DNA from: Beta vulgaris subsp. vulgaris
Lineage: Eukaryota > Streptophyta > Magnoliopsida > Caryophyllales > Amaranthaceae
DNA length: 64,000 nucleotides
Direction of reading: 5' to 3'
Assembly: GCF_026745355.1 (NCBI RefSeq)
Contig: NC_079204.1
Span: forward strand, 3,325,603-3,389,602
The notes beneath the pieces were generated by a model. That model saw only the letters and a list, made by a program, of their open reading frames with translations. It searched no databases and was not told where the DNA came from. Below, piece after piece: positions 24,701 to 36,610 of the stretch; within the stretch, counting starts at the first letter, position 1; each line of letters opens with the position of its first letter. Made by a program: the position numbers and the translations under genes.

Positions 24701-27700
24701 ATTCTTTGTCATACATAGTAAAATTGGTGATATGCAATGGCAAGAAATAGTATTATATATAACATAAAATGTAAAGTTCGTATTTTTTGAGGAATTTCCT
24801 TATTGCAGAAATTACCGTTTTACCCATCAAATTGAGTATGCATTGGTGAGAGTTGCATTTTTGTTTTTCTTTCCTTGGAAATTAAATAAGAACTGAGCTA
24901 TATACTACTCCTCTGAAATTAATTTCATTAAAACCTCATGCTTCTTGTGAAGTTTAACTTCCACGAGTTTAGAACTTACAAAGGGATATTTAGGGTATAG
25001 ATGTGTTCTTTTCTCCCCCCCCCCCTCCCCAACCAATAGAATGTCTAGATACAACTGAAAAGTAGGAGAGCTGCTGTGCAATTGTTGTAGCTTAACATTG
25101 TATCTCTTTGATATTAGTGAATGATATTTTTTGCTGTTAATGTAGGATAATTCGTTGCATGGATGGATATATCATAAGGGCTCTGTGTCTGAAGTGTCTG
25201 TTCCATCGAACAGTCTTGGAACAAGAAGTTTTTCTGATGTATGATTTTCCGAAATCCTGACATGTTTACTATGGCCCAGATTGTCACTTTATATATTAAA
25301 CATTAATATTGAGTGCTAATGACAGCTGAACAATTTCTAAACTTCTTTTGGGCAGCTTCCTTCCGTGTCAGACTCATGTTATGGGGTGGCAATTTCACCT
25401 GGAAATTTGGCACTTGCTGTGGTATGAACTTTTATCTCCCTGTTATCCTATACTCTAAAGCTATCCCATTTATAATGCATAAGTTCCTCCTAAGTCCTAA
25501 CAATTAATTGCTTTCATATATGCTAAAGAAGCCTTTTTGCTCCTCTCCCGACATTCGCGTTGCTACATTCCTGCTTGAAGTTGCTGTCATTCCTCAATAG
25601 AGAACCAGTTTCTGCAATAACCAGTCTCAGTATCTAATTCTCGTGTAGCTTTTCTCAATCACTTTCGTAGTCATGTTATTTTACAGTTGAAGAATAGTTG
25701 TCTGTGATGTGCCGGCAAAATCCGTTTGAAATCGAATTGCTATAATTTTTTTTCAGCTTGTCTATATCAAAAGCAAGTAGCTCGTGTACTTTTTATTATT
25801 ATGAAATTGATTTTCCAGATTTGGAAAATGTGATTTGTCAGTGCATATAAACGTAGACTACAATGAATATGGCCTATCTTTATATAATAGAGGGAGTACC
25901 ATGTGCATGGTGTAGGGGAATCAACTGAAGGTGGGGAAATGAGTTACTTGTCTTTTTGGAACAACCTGGTCAACTCATATGGTCTATTATTATTATTTAC
26001 ATTACTCCCCCGTCCCAAAATGATCTGAACATTTGTTGGGTCACGTATTTTAAGTTGATAAGTTGTGTGGTTGTCAAATCTTATTTTATTGAAAAAGATG
26101 TGATAGGAGTTGGTGAGGTATTTTTTTATCGGAGGAAAGAGAAAGTTGGGTAACTTTTTATTGATAAAGGTAGAGTGTGGGCCAAACAAGTGTAAAAGAA
26201 ATAATATAGTAAATTAGTGATAGTGGGAACATGCCATAAATGGAAGTGTTTAAACTAATTATAAAAGGAAAGTTTTTGGACGGAGGGAGTACTTTATTAT
26301 AATGTTACAGTCAAAGGATTCATTGGCTTGTTTGTGGGCCAGTTTGAGGCATGAATCTAAACACTAACTGAACATTTTACCTTCTTTTCAGGCACGCAGA
26401 TTTGATGCTGGACAGTTAGATAATATGTACCAGAAAAGGTACTACTGCTTCTGATTATTCTTTCGGTGTTTCCAGTGGTAACTTACATAGTTCATACGAG
26501 GGGAAGCGATATGAGGGGAGAGTAATCCAGAAAAGGAAATGTCATATTATGTTTGACCGTAGTAAGCAATTCAGTTCGTTTTCCTTACAGGTAATTTGGT
26601 TATTTTTCTAAATAATAGAAAGAAAAACCACCTTTCGCTGCATATGGTTTCCTTTTAGAACCTTAACCTTATGCTCGTCTCTCTTTCCTCGTGTAACAAA
26701 AGAAATTGAATTACAACTTCACAATTACCTAGAGATTTGTTACAGTGGTCTGGAGTCGGTCCCAAACCTTTGCTAACACAATATGTTCGAATGAATTCTC
26801 TCTCTACCTCTCTCTCCTTTTTTTATTTCTATCTGTTGCATCTTTCCTACCATCCTAACCAACTTGCCACGTCACTTCCCTTCTTAACCGAGTTACATGT
26901 AACTACCATATTATTCTTTTTGCTACACGTAGCATAAATAAGGGAGACAGCGGGTCGAGGCTGATCCATGACGTCCTCCAAAACATTTAGCTCTGTAGGC
27001 GATAGTTTGTTTACTATCTCTTTCCTGTATTTCAGTGCTCTTGCATTTATAGCTTCAGCACCTTGGATTTTGTCTCACGTTTTCAGATTTAGATATCAAA
27101 TGATATTACATCTTTTTACCTGTCAGTGTTTCTGCTGTTATCTTTTTTATTTGGTGAGCACTCTTCCCATAACATTGCTGGTTTGCTGTCACATGCTACT
27201 AGTGCCTAGTTATTCCCTCTGTTTCTGTCACCCCTGAAGAAGATTCCAAAATATTGAAATTAACGTGTTCGCACTGCAAGATAGCAATTTGCATTTGTCT
27301 TTTATGTCTAGGAATGCTTGTGCTATGAAAATGAAGAACTGCATATGAGGAAACGAACTGTGTAAAACTGCTGTCATTTTTCTAAGTCCCGTGGCTGGGT
27401 GGTTTGCGAAATTGTTGGGCATGAGAAAGGCAAGTGAAGGCAAGAAATATATTAAAATGCGTGAAGCTTGTATTAGGATGCATTACTGTTGATTTCATAT
27501 ATTTGTAGCATGCGACATTGTTATTACTTATAACTATATGTCTAGCATGTGAAAAGATAGATGCCTTGCTTTAAATATGCAGGACTCAGAGGGCGGCGGT
27601 TGAGTTCTTCTGGATCGGAGGTCAGCAAGTGAACTTTCCATCATCTTTGAGCTTAGAGCGTGATGTCGAAGGGTGCTCTGGTTTTACCAAGGAAGAGCTA

Positions 27701-29309
27701 GGATATTGGGGATCCAAGCTATTGTGGGGTCTAAAGCAGTACGAGTGCCCCAACAAACATCTGGTTCTTTGGGATATTGTTGCTGCTTTGTCAGCTTTCA
27801 AGCCATGTGCCCCTAGGTTTATCAAGCACATAATACTGCAGTGGCTGAAGCTGTTACTTGAGGATATTTTGGATCCACCTATTAAAGAGATCTTGCCGGA
27901 CATGCAAAAATATATGTCAAACATCAGTTCTCGGCAGTTGCACCTGCTCAATATTTTCTGTAGACGTGTTATAGCATCCTCTGGATATGAGTCTGTTAAA
28001 GCTTTTGCTAAACCAGCTAAGTTAGTGGAGTTATATGGGGAAGACGAGCAACAGTGGATGGCCATGATGCTAAATTGTGAGAAAGAACTCAGGGAGAGGC
28101 TTTTGGGTTTGAGTCTATCTACTGTTCTTCGTCGTATATCTGGGTCGGCCACGAAAACAGAGTTTGGGTTGTGGAATCCTGTTGGAATTTCTCTGATGGT
28201 CAAGTGGGTCATTCAAAATCAAGATCATGTGAGCCATCAATTAAGGCTTCTTGTATCTGAAATTGAAGGGATAGGTGCAAGGTATTTTCTCCATTTTTTT
28301 TTTTGCTGCTGAAATTTGCATCTTGTTTTGTTCTGCACAAACTGAATATAATTGACTTGAAGTCTTAAATTGTGCGTTCTATGCAATGGCAGATGGATTG
28401 TTGGCTGCTGCTTTGTACTAATAACATTGCTTTAAGTCTCCAGTCATGCCTTGCCCATGTTGAATTTGTTATTTCTATGAAATTTTTAGGAGATGATCCA
28501 TTTTGTGCTTGTATATAGTGCTTGAAGTTCTTTATTCATCTGCTTCCTGGTCTATTTGTAAAAGCTTTAAACTAGTCATGTGTATATTGCTGTTAAATGA
28601 CCTTTCATGTTATAGTTGTATGAACTTTATTTTGTGAGTTTTCATTGTTGCGGAAACAGAAGAAACCAAATCAAAGGAAAGAAAAAAAGAGAGGGATAAG
28701 GGGAATAATTGTGGTCTACATTGTGAAAACTACAATGTTTTCTGTGGCATGATAGGTGCTAGTGTAATTGTCATTTGCAGTTCCTTTGACTACTTTAGTC
28801 TTTATGCTGCTGTTGTTTGCTCTATCGAATAATATTTGGCGGAGTGTATTTAGGTCCCACCCGAACCACTCTCCTGTTTACTGGTCTTTTCTAATATACT
28901 TATTACCGGGTAATATTCACTCTAAAACAGGCTGCAGAACGTGAGCGATTACAGTGCAGAAGAAGAGCTGTGTAGCATATGTTCAGCGAGCGTTCCTTTT
29001 GAGTCTCCAGAAATCGCATCCTGCAAAGGTAGTGAGCAGGAAGCTATTCAGAAGCATAAACTCACTCGTTGTGCCGTGTCTATGAAGGTTTGTCCCCTTA
29101 CCACTTTATGGTTTTGCATGTGCTGTCGAAGACATGCTTCTAAATTGCCACCGCACCAGTTATTCACAATGAATAAATATCCTTCGGATTTTCCGTCATT
29201 TATCAAACCAGTGATAAATAACCTGTTACCTTGTCCCTTGTGTCCCTTCTGTGGGATATCTCTACAAAGACTACAGCCAGACTTTCTACTATCTTTATCA
29301 CCTGTATAG
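15707..29309 (+). CDS. WD40 protein of TFIIIC90/GTF3C4 type with C-terminal zinc-binding domain
   Basis: Likely a subunit of TFIIIC, the factor that recruits RNA polymerase III to tRNA and 5S genes in the nucleus. Coding exons: 15707-15829, 15933-16017, 17119-17221, 17377-17461, 18049-18132, 18240-18325, 18527-18650, 18740-18842, 18956-19172, 20506-20564, 21138-21256, 22200-22642, 22717-22798, 22896-23072, 23158-23211, 25146-25238, 25356-25421, 26392-26438, 27583-28281, 28931-29309. All junctions are GT-AG and keep frame, giving 1075 aa. Seen: WD40-like blades (residues 10-132; 400-701, e.g. GTKSGSISIWK), a basic KQYKRKRE stretch (about 182-190), Agenet/Tudor-like segments (about 217-280, 323-376), and a C-terminal Cys-rich domain (CSIC 964-967, WFCMCC, CPLCPFCG) matching zf-TFIIIC. 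The start is the first ATG; the frame is open upstream without another ATG. It resembles Arabidopsis At3g49400 as I recall it. Catalytic activity is not inferred. Confidence 0.92.
21587..21786. mobile_element. hAT-like non-autonomous element in an intron of the WD40 gene
   Basis: Starts CAGGGGCAGAACCAGGA and ends with CCCCTG preceded by an inverted match (TGTTCTGCACTCCCTACCCCTG). Flanking octamers CTTGCAGC and TTTGCAGT match at six of eight positions, consistent with an old 8-bp target duplication. It lies between the exons ending 21256 and starting 22200. Confidence 0.6.
24410..24628. mobile_element. Stowaway-like MITE in the large intron of the WD40 gene
   Basis: Left end TA|CTTCCTCCGTTTCTCAATG; right end TTAAGAAATGGAGGAAG. 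The right TA is changed to CA. It sits in the 1.9-kb intron 23212-25145. Confidence 0.75.
26005..26289. mobile_element. Stowaway-like MITE in an intron of the WD40 gene
   Basis: TA-flanked (26003-26004 and 26290-26291) with termini CTCCCCCGTCCCAAAATGA and TTTGGACGGAGGGAG. It lies between exons ending 25421 and starting 26392. Confidence 0.85.
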
Positions 29310-29555
29310 CCTAATTTGTTATCAATAACTAGTCTGTATAATGTGCCTACAATACAAGTAATGATAGCATTTCTTGTCACAAGTGGTTTCTGTTGTTTCT
29401 GGTAGTGTATACTAGTGATGACAATTTGTATGAATTATGACAAATAAGATGAGTAGTTTCACCAGGTAGTGTCCAATTGTAATTTGGCTCTGAGGAAATG
29501 CCATTTGTGTATATCATTGATAATTGTTCATGGGTATCTTTCAAGTTGACATTAA

Positions 29556-29916
29556 GGCTCCGTTTGGTAGGGCGTAAAACGTTTTCCCGGAAAACTATTT
29601 TCCTCTATTTTTAGTTTTACATTGTTTGGTTGGCAAAAGAGTGTAAAACCATTTTCCTTTGGGGTAAAATTACTCCCCCAATGATGGAAAACCATTTTCC
29701 TTTCAAAATGAAGGGAAAATTATTTTCCTTATCTCTCTTGTACACTCCTCTCACTACCTCCTTACTTTCCCTTTCATTTTCCTTTCATTTCCTCATTTTT
29801 CTTACATGTAACCAAACAACGGAAAACTAATTTTGGAATTGTGCTTTCCATTGTAAATTGTTTTCCATGAAAATCATTTTACACTGAAAATATTTTACGC
29901 CCTACCAAACAGAGCC
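29556..29916. mobile_element. Tourist-like (PIF/Harbinger-type) MITE, TAA TSD
   Basis: Begins GGCTCCGTTTGGTAGGGCG and ends with the inverse (CGCCCTACCAAACAGAGCC), with TAA at both borders (29553-29555, 29917-29919). The interior is rich in 'ggaaaatnattttcc' words that would fold into a long hairpin. It lies about 250 bp beyond the WD40 gene stop codon, possibly within or just past its 3' UTR. Confidence 0.85.
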
Positions 29917-30321
29917 TAACTGTTTTGAAATGTTCCTTTATGGTGTAGTATTTTTCACGTTTCCTTAATTCCTTGTATTTGGGTTGATAGTGCTAGTTTG
30001 GATTTTTGTTAGGTCTAAGTGTAAAACTACAATCTTATGCATATGAGGTCACATTTCAGTCATACCTTTCCAAGAGTTGTCTTTTTTGGTGAAAATACTG
30101 AACTCTATATTTTATTGTGTCTTATGAAGGCTTAAGATCACGAGTATGATTTCTTCATGTCACTGAGGTTGCATGTAGAACGACATGATATTCCTATCTC
30201 TATCCCTTCTCTTTTTTTTTTTTCTTCTTTCAACCTTTTTATTCAATGTCAAAAGTATCAATAGATAAATATTTATCCACTAATGTACTATCTCTTGAAG
30301 AGAAATTGAGAATAATTAATA

Positions 30322-30577
30322 CTCCCTCCGTTTTTTTTAGATGTAACATATTGACTTTGGGCACTATTTATCCATTACACTTTGACCACTAATTGTTATT
30401 TATACATAAGAAAAAATATAGTCATGTGGGATCTTGTTTGATTCGTCACGGTATGTACTTTCCAAATATATATTTTTTATAATTTTTACTTTTATACAAT
30501 TGGAGATATTATCGGTCAAAGTTGTGCCTCGGCAAATGTGAAAAGTCCAATATTACATCTAAAAAAAACGGAGGGAG
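30322..30577. mobile_element. Stowaway-like MITE, near-perfect TIRs
   Basis: TA at 30320-30321 and 30578-30579; termini CTCCCTCCGTTTTTTTTAGA and its inverse TCTAAAAAAAACGGAGGGAG. The interior carries 'tagtcatgtgggatcttg'. Confidence 0.9.
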
Positions 30578-30763
30578 TATGAACTTGTTTTTAAAAAATA
30601 TCATTATTTTCTTTTTCTTCGTTCAACCTTTTCATTTCATGTCAAAATTCAGTCATATTATATTTTTCTCGTATATTTTTTCACTATATTTATTCCATGT
30701 CATTAAGGTTGCATGTAGAAGGAAATATCAAATATGTACTATTAGTTTATAGGCTAGTGAGTA

Positions 30764-31725
30764 CTAGTCTTATATGCACGTAGCACGCTATGCGCGTAGA
30801 AGCATATAAATTTCCCATACAATAATAGAAGATAGGGTTATTTTTGTTTTTTTTTTGCTTAATTAAAATAGGTAATTAACCTTTTTTTTTTACTTTTTTT
30901 TTGTACTTTTATGAGATGATTTTATTTTTCCACTAATATATTAGAAAAAATAATAATATGAAATTTTGGTACATTATTATAATGTACAAATATACAACTA
31001 TATGGTCTATATGAACTTGTTAAATGCCAAATCATTATTATCTTATTTGAAACTTTTAAAACTTGTTTGAATTGAACTAAAATAAGCAGCGAGGAAATCA
31101 AAGCCTTAGCTGGAGACTCATATAGTATCTCTGACATTAATTTCATGTGTAAAACGTGGTGGTTTAGTTTATCAAAATCAGAGTTAATATACTCCCACCT
31201 CATTATCTTCTTAGAAATCCACGTGTCTATATTGTAACTGTATAGTCAATAATTAACTCTAATGTCTTTTTAATTGAGTAACTAGTGATTATTCGGGCTA
31301 TGTCCTTTGTTGTTTCTTTTCGTAAATTTTTGTCTTGTGAGAAAATAATTGACGTTATAATTTGAAGAATACAAAAATTAGAGTAGGAGTTTATGTCTAC
31401 AATAGTCTATTATCATTACCATTAATGTGTTAGGTATTTAACTACTCGTGTAGTATTTTAATGAGGTATAATTACAAGACAATATTATATTTTATTGTAA
31501 TATATTAAACAATGATATTATGTTGGATTAATGGTTAAACTTTCACTTTTAATTTCAAAGGTCACGTATTCGATACCTTCTAACCGCACAACATTATTTT
31601 TGTGAGTTGAGGGGTTTGACATGAAAATAGAGCATTTATATAATTGTATTAATTAGAACCTTAGAGGAGAGTGCCACATGGCACATAGACATTCTTACGA
31701 ACGTCTTTTAATATATTAGTATAGA
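30764..31725 (-). mobile_element. Non-autonomous Helitron, 962 bp
   Basis: Minus-strand 5' end A|TCTATACTAATATATTAAAA at 31725; 3' end CTAG|T at 30764-30767, preceded by a decayed palindrome (GCACGCTATGCGCGT region, about 30782-30796). It contains a tRNA-like motif at 31530-31585 (TAATGGTTAAACTTTC, then GGTCACGTATTCGATACC). No gene. Confidence 0.7.
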
Positions 31726-34126
31726 TATAGATCTCTGACCCCGTCGAAATATAGCTCCCTTGTTTCTCCCAAAGTAGTACTTATTATGTTTTCAATTGCA
31801 CCATTTGTTTTTGCACAAAATTTTTAAGAAAAGAGGGAGAGGCAGAAGATTAGACCCATTTGCCCACTTATTTGACATTAACTAGTATTTTGACTTGGGC
31901 GATGCCTTAGTTCAGTTATAATTAGCAAATATTTTTTTTATTAATAAATTTCATGATTGATTTTATTAGCTTTTTGTAATGTTTTGTTTAGTGCGAAATT
32001 GTAAATGGACATTATAGCATGATAAGTTTTAAAAAAATTCTAATGGATTGGGTATAAACAAACAATTTCAATGGATCTGGGATGAAAGAATGTTACTACC
32101 TTAATAAAAGTGTTAAAGATTAAAAAACTTATCAATGTATATGTAGTTATATATAATTATAAGATTTTCTTATGTTTTGTTTTGAAACATTAAACAATGA
32201 AATTGTAGTAGATTGATGGTTAAAATCTTACATTTCATTTCGAAGGTCATGAGTTTGAATGTTTGATTCCTAGTAGCTATACATTTGAAAGAGGGTAAAA
32301 AGGTAAAATGGTTCCTAAAATTGAAACGGATGAAGTAGGTACTTTTGGTTCGTCCGTGTTCGACAAACAACCAAAAGAGACAATAACTTAAATATTTTCC
32401 TGAAAAGAGAAACCAAAAAAAGAGCGACATATCATATATTTCTATTTTATATTTATGCTTACCCATCTTATAATAGATCGTCTATTTTTAATCTAAAATT
32501 AGGCAACAGTGTAAACCCAATATTAAGAAAAGAACTGACCGCTTTCTGAATATAGTTGACTATTTAATCTATTTAGTTACCAGTCTAGTCTATTTAGTGA
32601 CCAGTTTAATACATACACTACAAACAGTACTGTCATTAATCTATTTAATGACTAGTTTATCCATTAATTGACTAGTTTAATCCATTTGTTAAAACTGTCG
32701 AATTATTTTTTTAAATTGTCTGTTGTACTTCGAGATTCAAAGGGAACCAAAGGAAGGAAAAGTGAAGGGACGACTAAATTGGCGTGAGATGTCTAGGGAT
32801 GTGTCGGGTTAGAGTAGGATTCAATGAGCCTGCTAGGAGAACGTAGACTATATGCTTGAGTTTGTTTCTTTACGTTAAAATTAGTCCGTCTATTTTGATA
32901 ATTGTGCTCATTAGTTATACAAAATTTATATATATTGTAAATTACATCATATGCACCTGTTCAGTTAATGATGCAAGAGTTGCGCTCTACAAACAATGTA
33001 AATTTTCTATATGCGAAATGCCTAGAGTTTTTTTGGTCATTGAGAAGAATCCAACAAAAGGGTGATTTTAGGGAAAAGGAAGTTAATAAAATTTGGTTTT
33101 GTGAATAGTACATAAGTTAAAGTAGAAAAACAAAATAAGAACGGTCAGAGTTTAAGTCTTTACATAAATCGTGTAATCAATTGATTGTATGCATCGTACG
33201 CGTGTACAACTAGTTTAGATAATTTAAGCATCTAGTAATCAATCAATCTTCTTTTCCTTAAGCTAAAAATGTAGTCAACTAATTTGAAATTGTGGTTCGG
33301 GTCCAAAAATTTTATGTTGAAATCAGATCGTCGTATTTGATTTGGACAAAATTCGTATTTTTTTTTTTTTTTACTCAAAATAGAGAAAAGAAAATTTTGT
33401 TTCGAATTACATCGAATCTGGACCAAATCCAATTTGAAAATCAGAACTTACGCCCAGAATAAGAAATATTGTTCCTTTTTACGTTGTTTTGGCTTACACC
33501 AGATTCCATTATGGGAATTACAAACTTATGTTTGCAACATATATTCGTGAGTTTGGTTCTTGATTGCAGAATATCATTAATTTTGCATTGTTTTAGGCGT
33601 CTAAAGCACGGTTTTTGTTGTATGGTCATGAACCATAGTTCTATTTTGTGAAAGCTTGTAATTCAGGATTTGGATAATGATGAGTATTAGTAAAATTGTC
33701 ACAAATTTTATGTCAATGCACCAATAGGAGTAATTAATAAAATTTTAAAGGAATACTTATTTACATATAATGTCTAAGCATATTTTTGCTAATGTCGCAC
33801 CATCATATATATATAGTGTGTGACAAATTTCAATTTTAGTCATTTCATATTCACTCCATAATTTTTACTTGTTACACTTTGACATTTTACACTATTCACA
33901 AATTTCACTTTAACTATCGTTTGTGATTTATACGTGAATAAAAAACATAGCTATGTGAAAATCTTGTTAAATTTATCATGTATTTGATTAATATCTACTA
34001 TTTGCAATTATTACAAATACCAAACTAGAGATATTAATCATCAAAGTTTTACATTGACATAATTTTTTTAAAAAAAAAGTTTTACATTGACATAACGAAG
34101 GAATATAATCTTTCATGACTCGCTCG
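31726..34126. other. Gene-free DNA with decayed MITEs
   Basis: 32469-32740 is a degraded copy of the long-TIR MITE family (CTTATAATAGATCGTCTA at the left, repeated 'gaccagttta' and 'atctatttag' inside). 33848-34102 is a worn Stowaway copy. 32190-32275 repeats the 'ttgatggttaaaatc...ggtcatgagtttgaat' tRNA-like motif. No supported coding region. Confidence 0.5.
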
Positions 34127-34129
34127 TTA

Positions 34130-34313
34130 TTTGCTCTGTTCTGCTAAACTTATTTTGTCTTATCTTATCTAATAAGATCTTATCTGATCTTATTTTATTA
34201 TGAAATGAGTGAAGATAAGTTAACAGAATATCTTATTTTATCTGGTCTTATCTTATCTTATCCGATCTTATAAAATCTTATATAAGTTAATATAAGTTGA
34301 ACAGAACGGACCC
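34130..34313. mobile_element. TTATC-filled MITE (PIF/Harbinger-type), TTA TSD
   Basis: TTA at 34127-34129 and 34314-34316; right end GAACAGAACGGACCC; left end TTTGCTCTGTTCTGC with its outer bases worn. The interior consists largely of degenerate TTATC/TTATCT direct repeats in one orientation. It is the sister of the element at 52488. Confidence 0.75.
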
Positions 34314-34843
34314 TTAGAGTTGCAATTTAGGAGTTGGGTTAGCTAGTTGTGATGTAAAAAAATGTGGAACTTTGGAAAAATTTAGAAGTTGCAACAATTT
34401 TAGAATTTAACACAAAAAAAGTTGGCAAGATATTGAAGTACGAAGGAATAAGATTCCTATATGAACTTGACCTTTTTTGCGATAATATTCCTCGATCACA
34501 CTGTCCCCATTTCGCATATTCGTCCCAAAATTGTGCTGATGCCAAAACGACCTTTAGGTGAAGTCTAATCTCTTTTTCTATTGTTTTGTTTTTGTCGAAG
34601 CCAAATAAATAAGTTTGGGAAGTGAAATAAATAAAAAGTAGGCCCAGATTTTTCTTTGTCAAACGTGGGGGCGCTGCGGGCCTACGGTAATGAATTTGCA
34701 AACCCACAAAATCTTTGCTTAAGCATTTCTTAATTAGATGAATAGCCTATAATAGATGAATAATTTGATTTATTGCATATTATCTCAATATTTTATATTC
34801 TTTGAGTTTTTCTTGTAAGAGACGGTCTACTTTTAAATTAAAA

Positions 34844-35448
34844 CTAGTATGGGTCCGAGCGTTGCCCCGGGTTGATATTGTTTTCCGAACTTGATATGCA
34901 TTTTTTTTTCCATTCCCATTAAAATATATTAAGGAAAACTCAACATTTAGAAGGTACTCCCTTGTTTTTTTTTATCATTCTCACTTTCCTATACACGTCT
35001 CCCAATGCACTTCTTTGAACTTAAATATCTTTCGTTATATATTAGTAAAAATTATAACGATTGAATATTAATAATGTACTAATTGAGATGAATCAAACAA
35101 GATCCCACATGACTATATTTTTTCTTATAGATTGAAAACAATTGAGAAGATTCTCTCTAAGTATGAATAGTGTCAAGATTCTAAGTCAGAAAGATAAAAA
35201 AAACAGAGGAAGTACAAAATATAATAATGTGGACACTTAAAGCATGATTAAAAACTGGTTGAGATGGTAATTGTGTCAAGTATAATAGCAAGAGGTCACA
35301 TGTTCAAATTTGTTATAAGATAATTTTTACTTTTGTTAATTGACATGACTTATGTAAACATTAAACAACTCTAGTCGAGTAACAGAGGTGTCATGTGGCG
35401 TGTATACATTGTCACACACACCTTTTAATATATTTGTATTTGTATAGC
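34844..35448 (-). mobile_element. Non-autonomous Helitron nested in a MITE
   Basis: The 3' end CTAG lies at 34844-34847, preceded (minus strand) by a GC-rich imperfect hairpin (CCCGGGGCAACGCTCGG). The 5' end at 35448 reads GCTATACAAATAC, with the canonical TC mutated to GC. Removing it restores the host MITE with an A/T junction. It carries box A- and box B-like tRNA motifs (GGTTGAGATGGTAATTGTG and GGTCACATGTTCAAAT) and a further nested Stowaway. Same family as 54652 and 59826. Confidence 0.75.
34957..35212. mobile_element. Stowaway-like MITE nested inside the Helitron
   Basis: TA-flanked (34955-34956, 35213-35214); termini CTCCCTTGTTTTTTTTTATC and GATAAAAAAAACAGAGGAAG. It interrupts sequence continuous in the sister Helitron at 59826-60080. 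Confidence 0.8.
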
Positions 35449-35637
35449 TTAGGTAATGGTAAGCCCAATATTAAAAAGAGAATTAGCCCACTAGTGACTA
35501 GGTTAATTTCTTTCGGTGACTAGTTTAATCCATTTAGTAATTAGGTCTAATTTTATTATTAAAATTAGACAGTCTCTTTTAATAATTTTTGATATTCTTT
35601 TAGTGATTTCTTTTCTTTTTTTATAGGAACTCTTTTA

Positions 35638-36290
35638 GGGGGTGTTTGGTTCATACTATGGTGGTATGGGTTTGTAATCAGGAATGAAACCAATGTGGTA
35701 TAGGTTTGAAAGTTGATATCTAATACCATGTGTTTATTTAGACTTGAAATTTTTTCTTCTATTTAGTACATAGAGGTATTGGTATATGATGGATTTGAGG
35801 TATGAGTTTTAAATCTATCAAATTATTAAACAAATATTAGGTATAGATTTTGTTCATTCTAAACCCATACCTAGAGCTGGCCACGGGCCGTGCTGGACCT
35901 GACCACGGGCCAGCCCCGCGGGCTGAAGTGGAATACGGGCCGGGCCAGGCCCGTGGCCCATTAAACTCGTGCCGTGCCGGGCTGAAATTATGGGAAACTT
36001 GTCCATGGCCCGGCCCGGCCCACGGGCCTGGCGGGCCGGGCTCGTGCTCACCGCGGGCTTGGTCCAAAAATCACAGTTTTTGAAAAAAAAAATTTGCAAG
36101 GCCCACGGGCTCATGCCGGGCCCGGGCCGAAATCTAAAATCTCCAAACGTGCAAGGCCCACGGCCCATGTTATGGCCAGCGAGCTCGGGTCGGGCCGGGT
36201 CGAAAACGGGCCGGGCTCGGGCAACCCACGGGCCAGCCCGGCCCATGACCACCTTTACCCATACCTTATACCATAATCATATAAACCAAA
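35638..36290. mobile_element. Tourist-like MITE split by a hAT MITE
   Basis: Left end GGGTGTTTGGTTCATACTAT; inner words 'ggtatgggtttgtaatc' and 'aaacccatacc' oppose 'ataccataatcatataaacc' at the right. The right tip is worn. The insertion at 35872-36257 splits it. Confidence 0.55.
35872..36257. mobile_element. GC-rich hAT-type MITE, 8-bp TSD
   Basis: Perfect CCCATACC duplications at 35864-35871 and 36258-36265 flank termini TAGAGCTGGCC and GACCACCTTTA (inverse TAAAGGTGGTC). The interior is built of GGCCCGGGC-like words and is strikingly GC-rich against its surroundings. The open frames over it reflect this composition, not genes. Confidence 0.85.
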
Positions 36291-36610
36291 TTCTCTTTCA
36301 GTGATTTCATAATAGCCAGAACACTTTACTACCTCATTCTAAATTACTTCATCACATTCTCAAATTTTTTGATCCCTCTTTGGAATGTATGATTACTTCT
36401 GGTAACTAACAAAGGACCTAAAACTAGTTTAGGTTGAAAATTCATTTAGACTCTCGTTGTTTGATGATTCCATGAAAATTAGACGTGACAAAAAAAAAAA
36501 ATACATTTGATTATTAAATTTGAATTACCCGAATTAAATCTGAACTATACCCAAAGGCCAAAGATCAATAATTTGTTGATTAGGATTAGAATTAGCTCAA
36601 TATGAACTTA

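Larger units (their letters stand above)
34810..35610. mobile_element. Long-TIR MITE (MULE-like?) split by a Helitron
   Basis: Left arm TTGTAAGAGACGGTCTACTT and right arm AATTAGACAGTCTCTTTTAA are inverse-related. The interior 'ggtaatggtaagcccaatatt' matches the uninterrupted copy at 40411. The continuous family sequence 'aaattaaaattaggtaatg' is broken exactly by the Helitron 34844-35448, so that insertion is younger. Superfamily assignment is uncertain. Confidence 0.65.

Noticed and set aside
27622..28212. 196-codon minus-strand ORF
   Set aside because: It is antisense to the large exon 27583-28281 of the WD40 gene, which has clear splice sites and family match.
35837..36304. Gly/Pro/Ala-rich ORFs on both strands
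   Set aside because: They coincide with the GC-rich hAT MITE; composition alone keeps all frames open.
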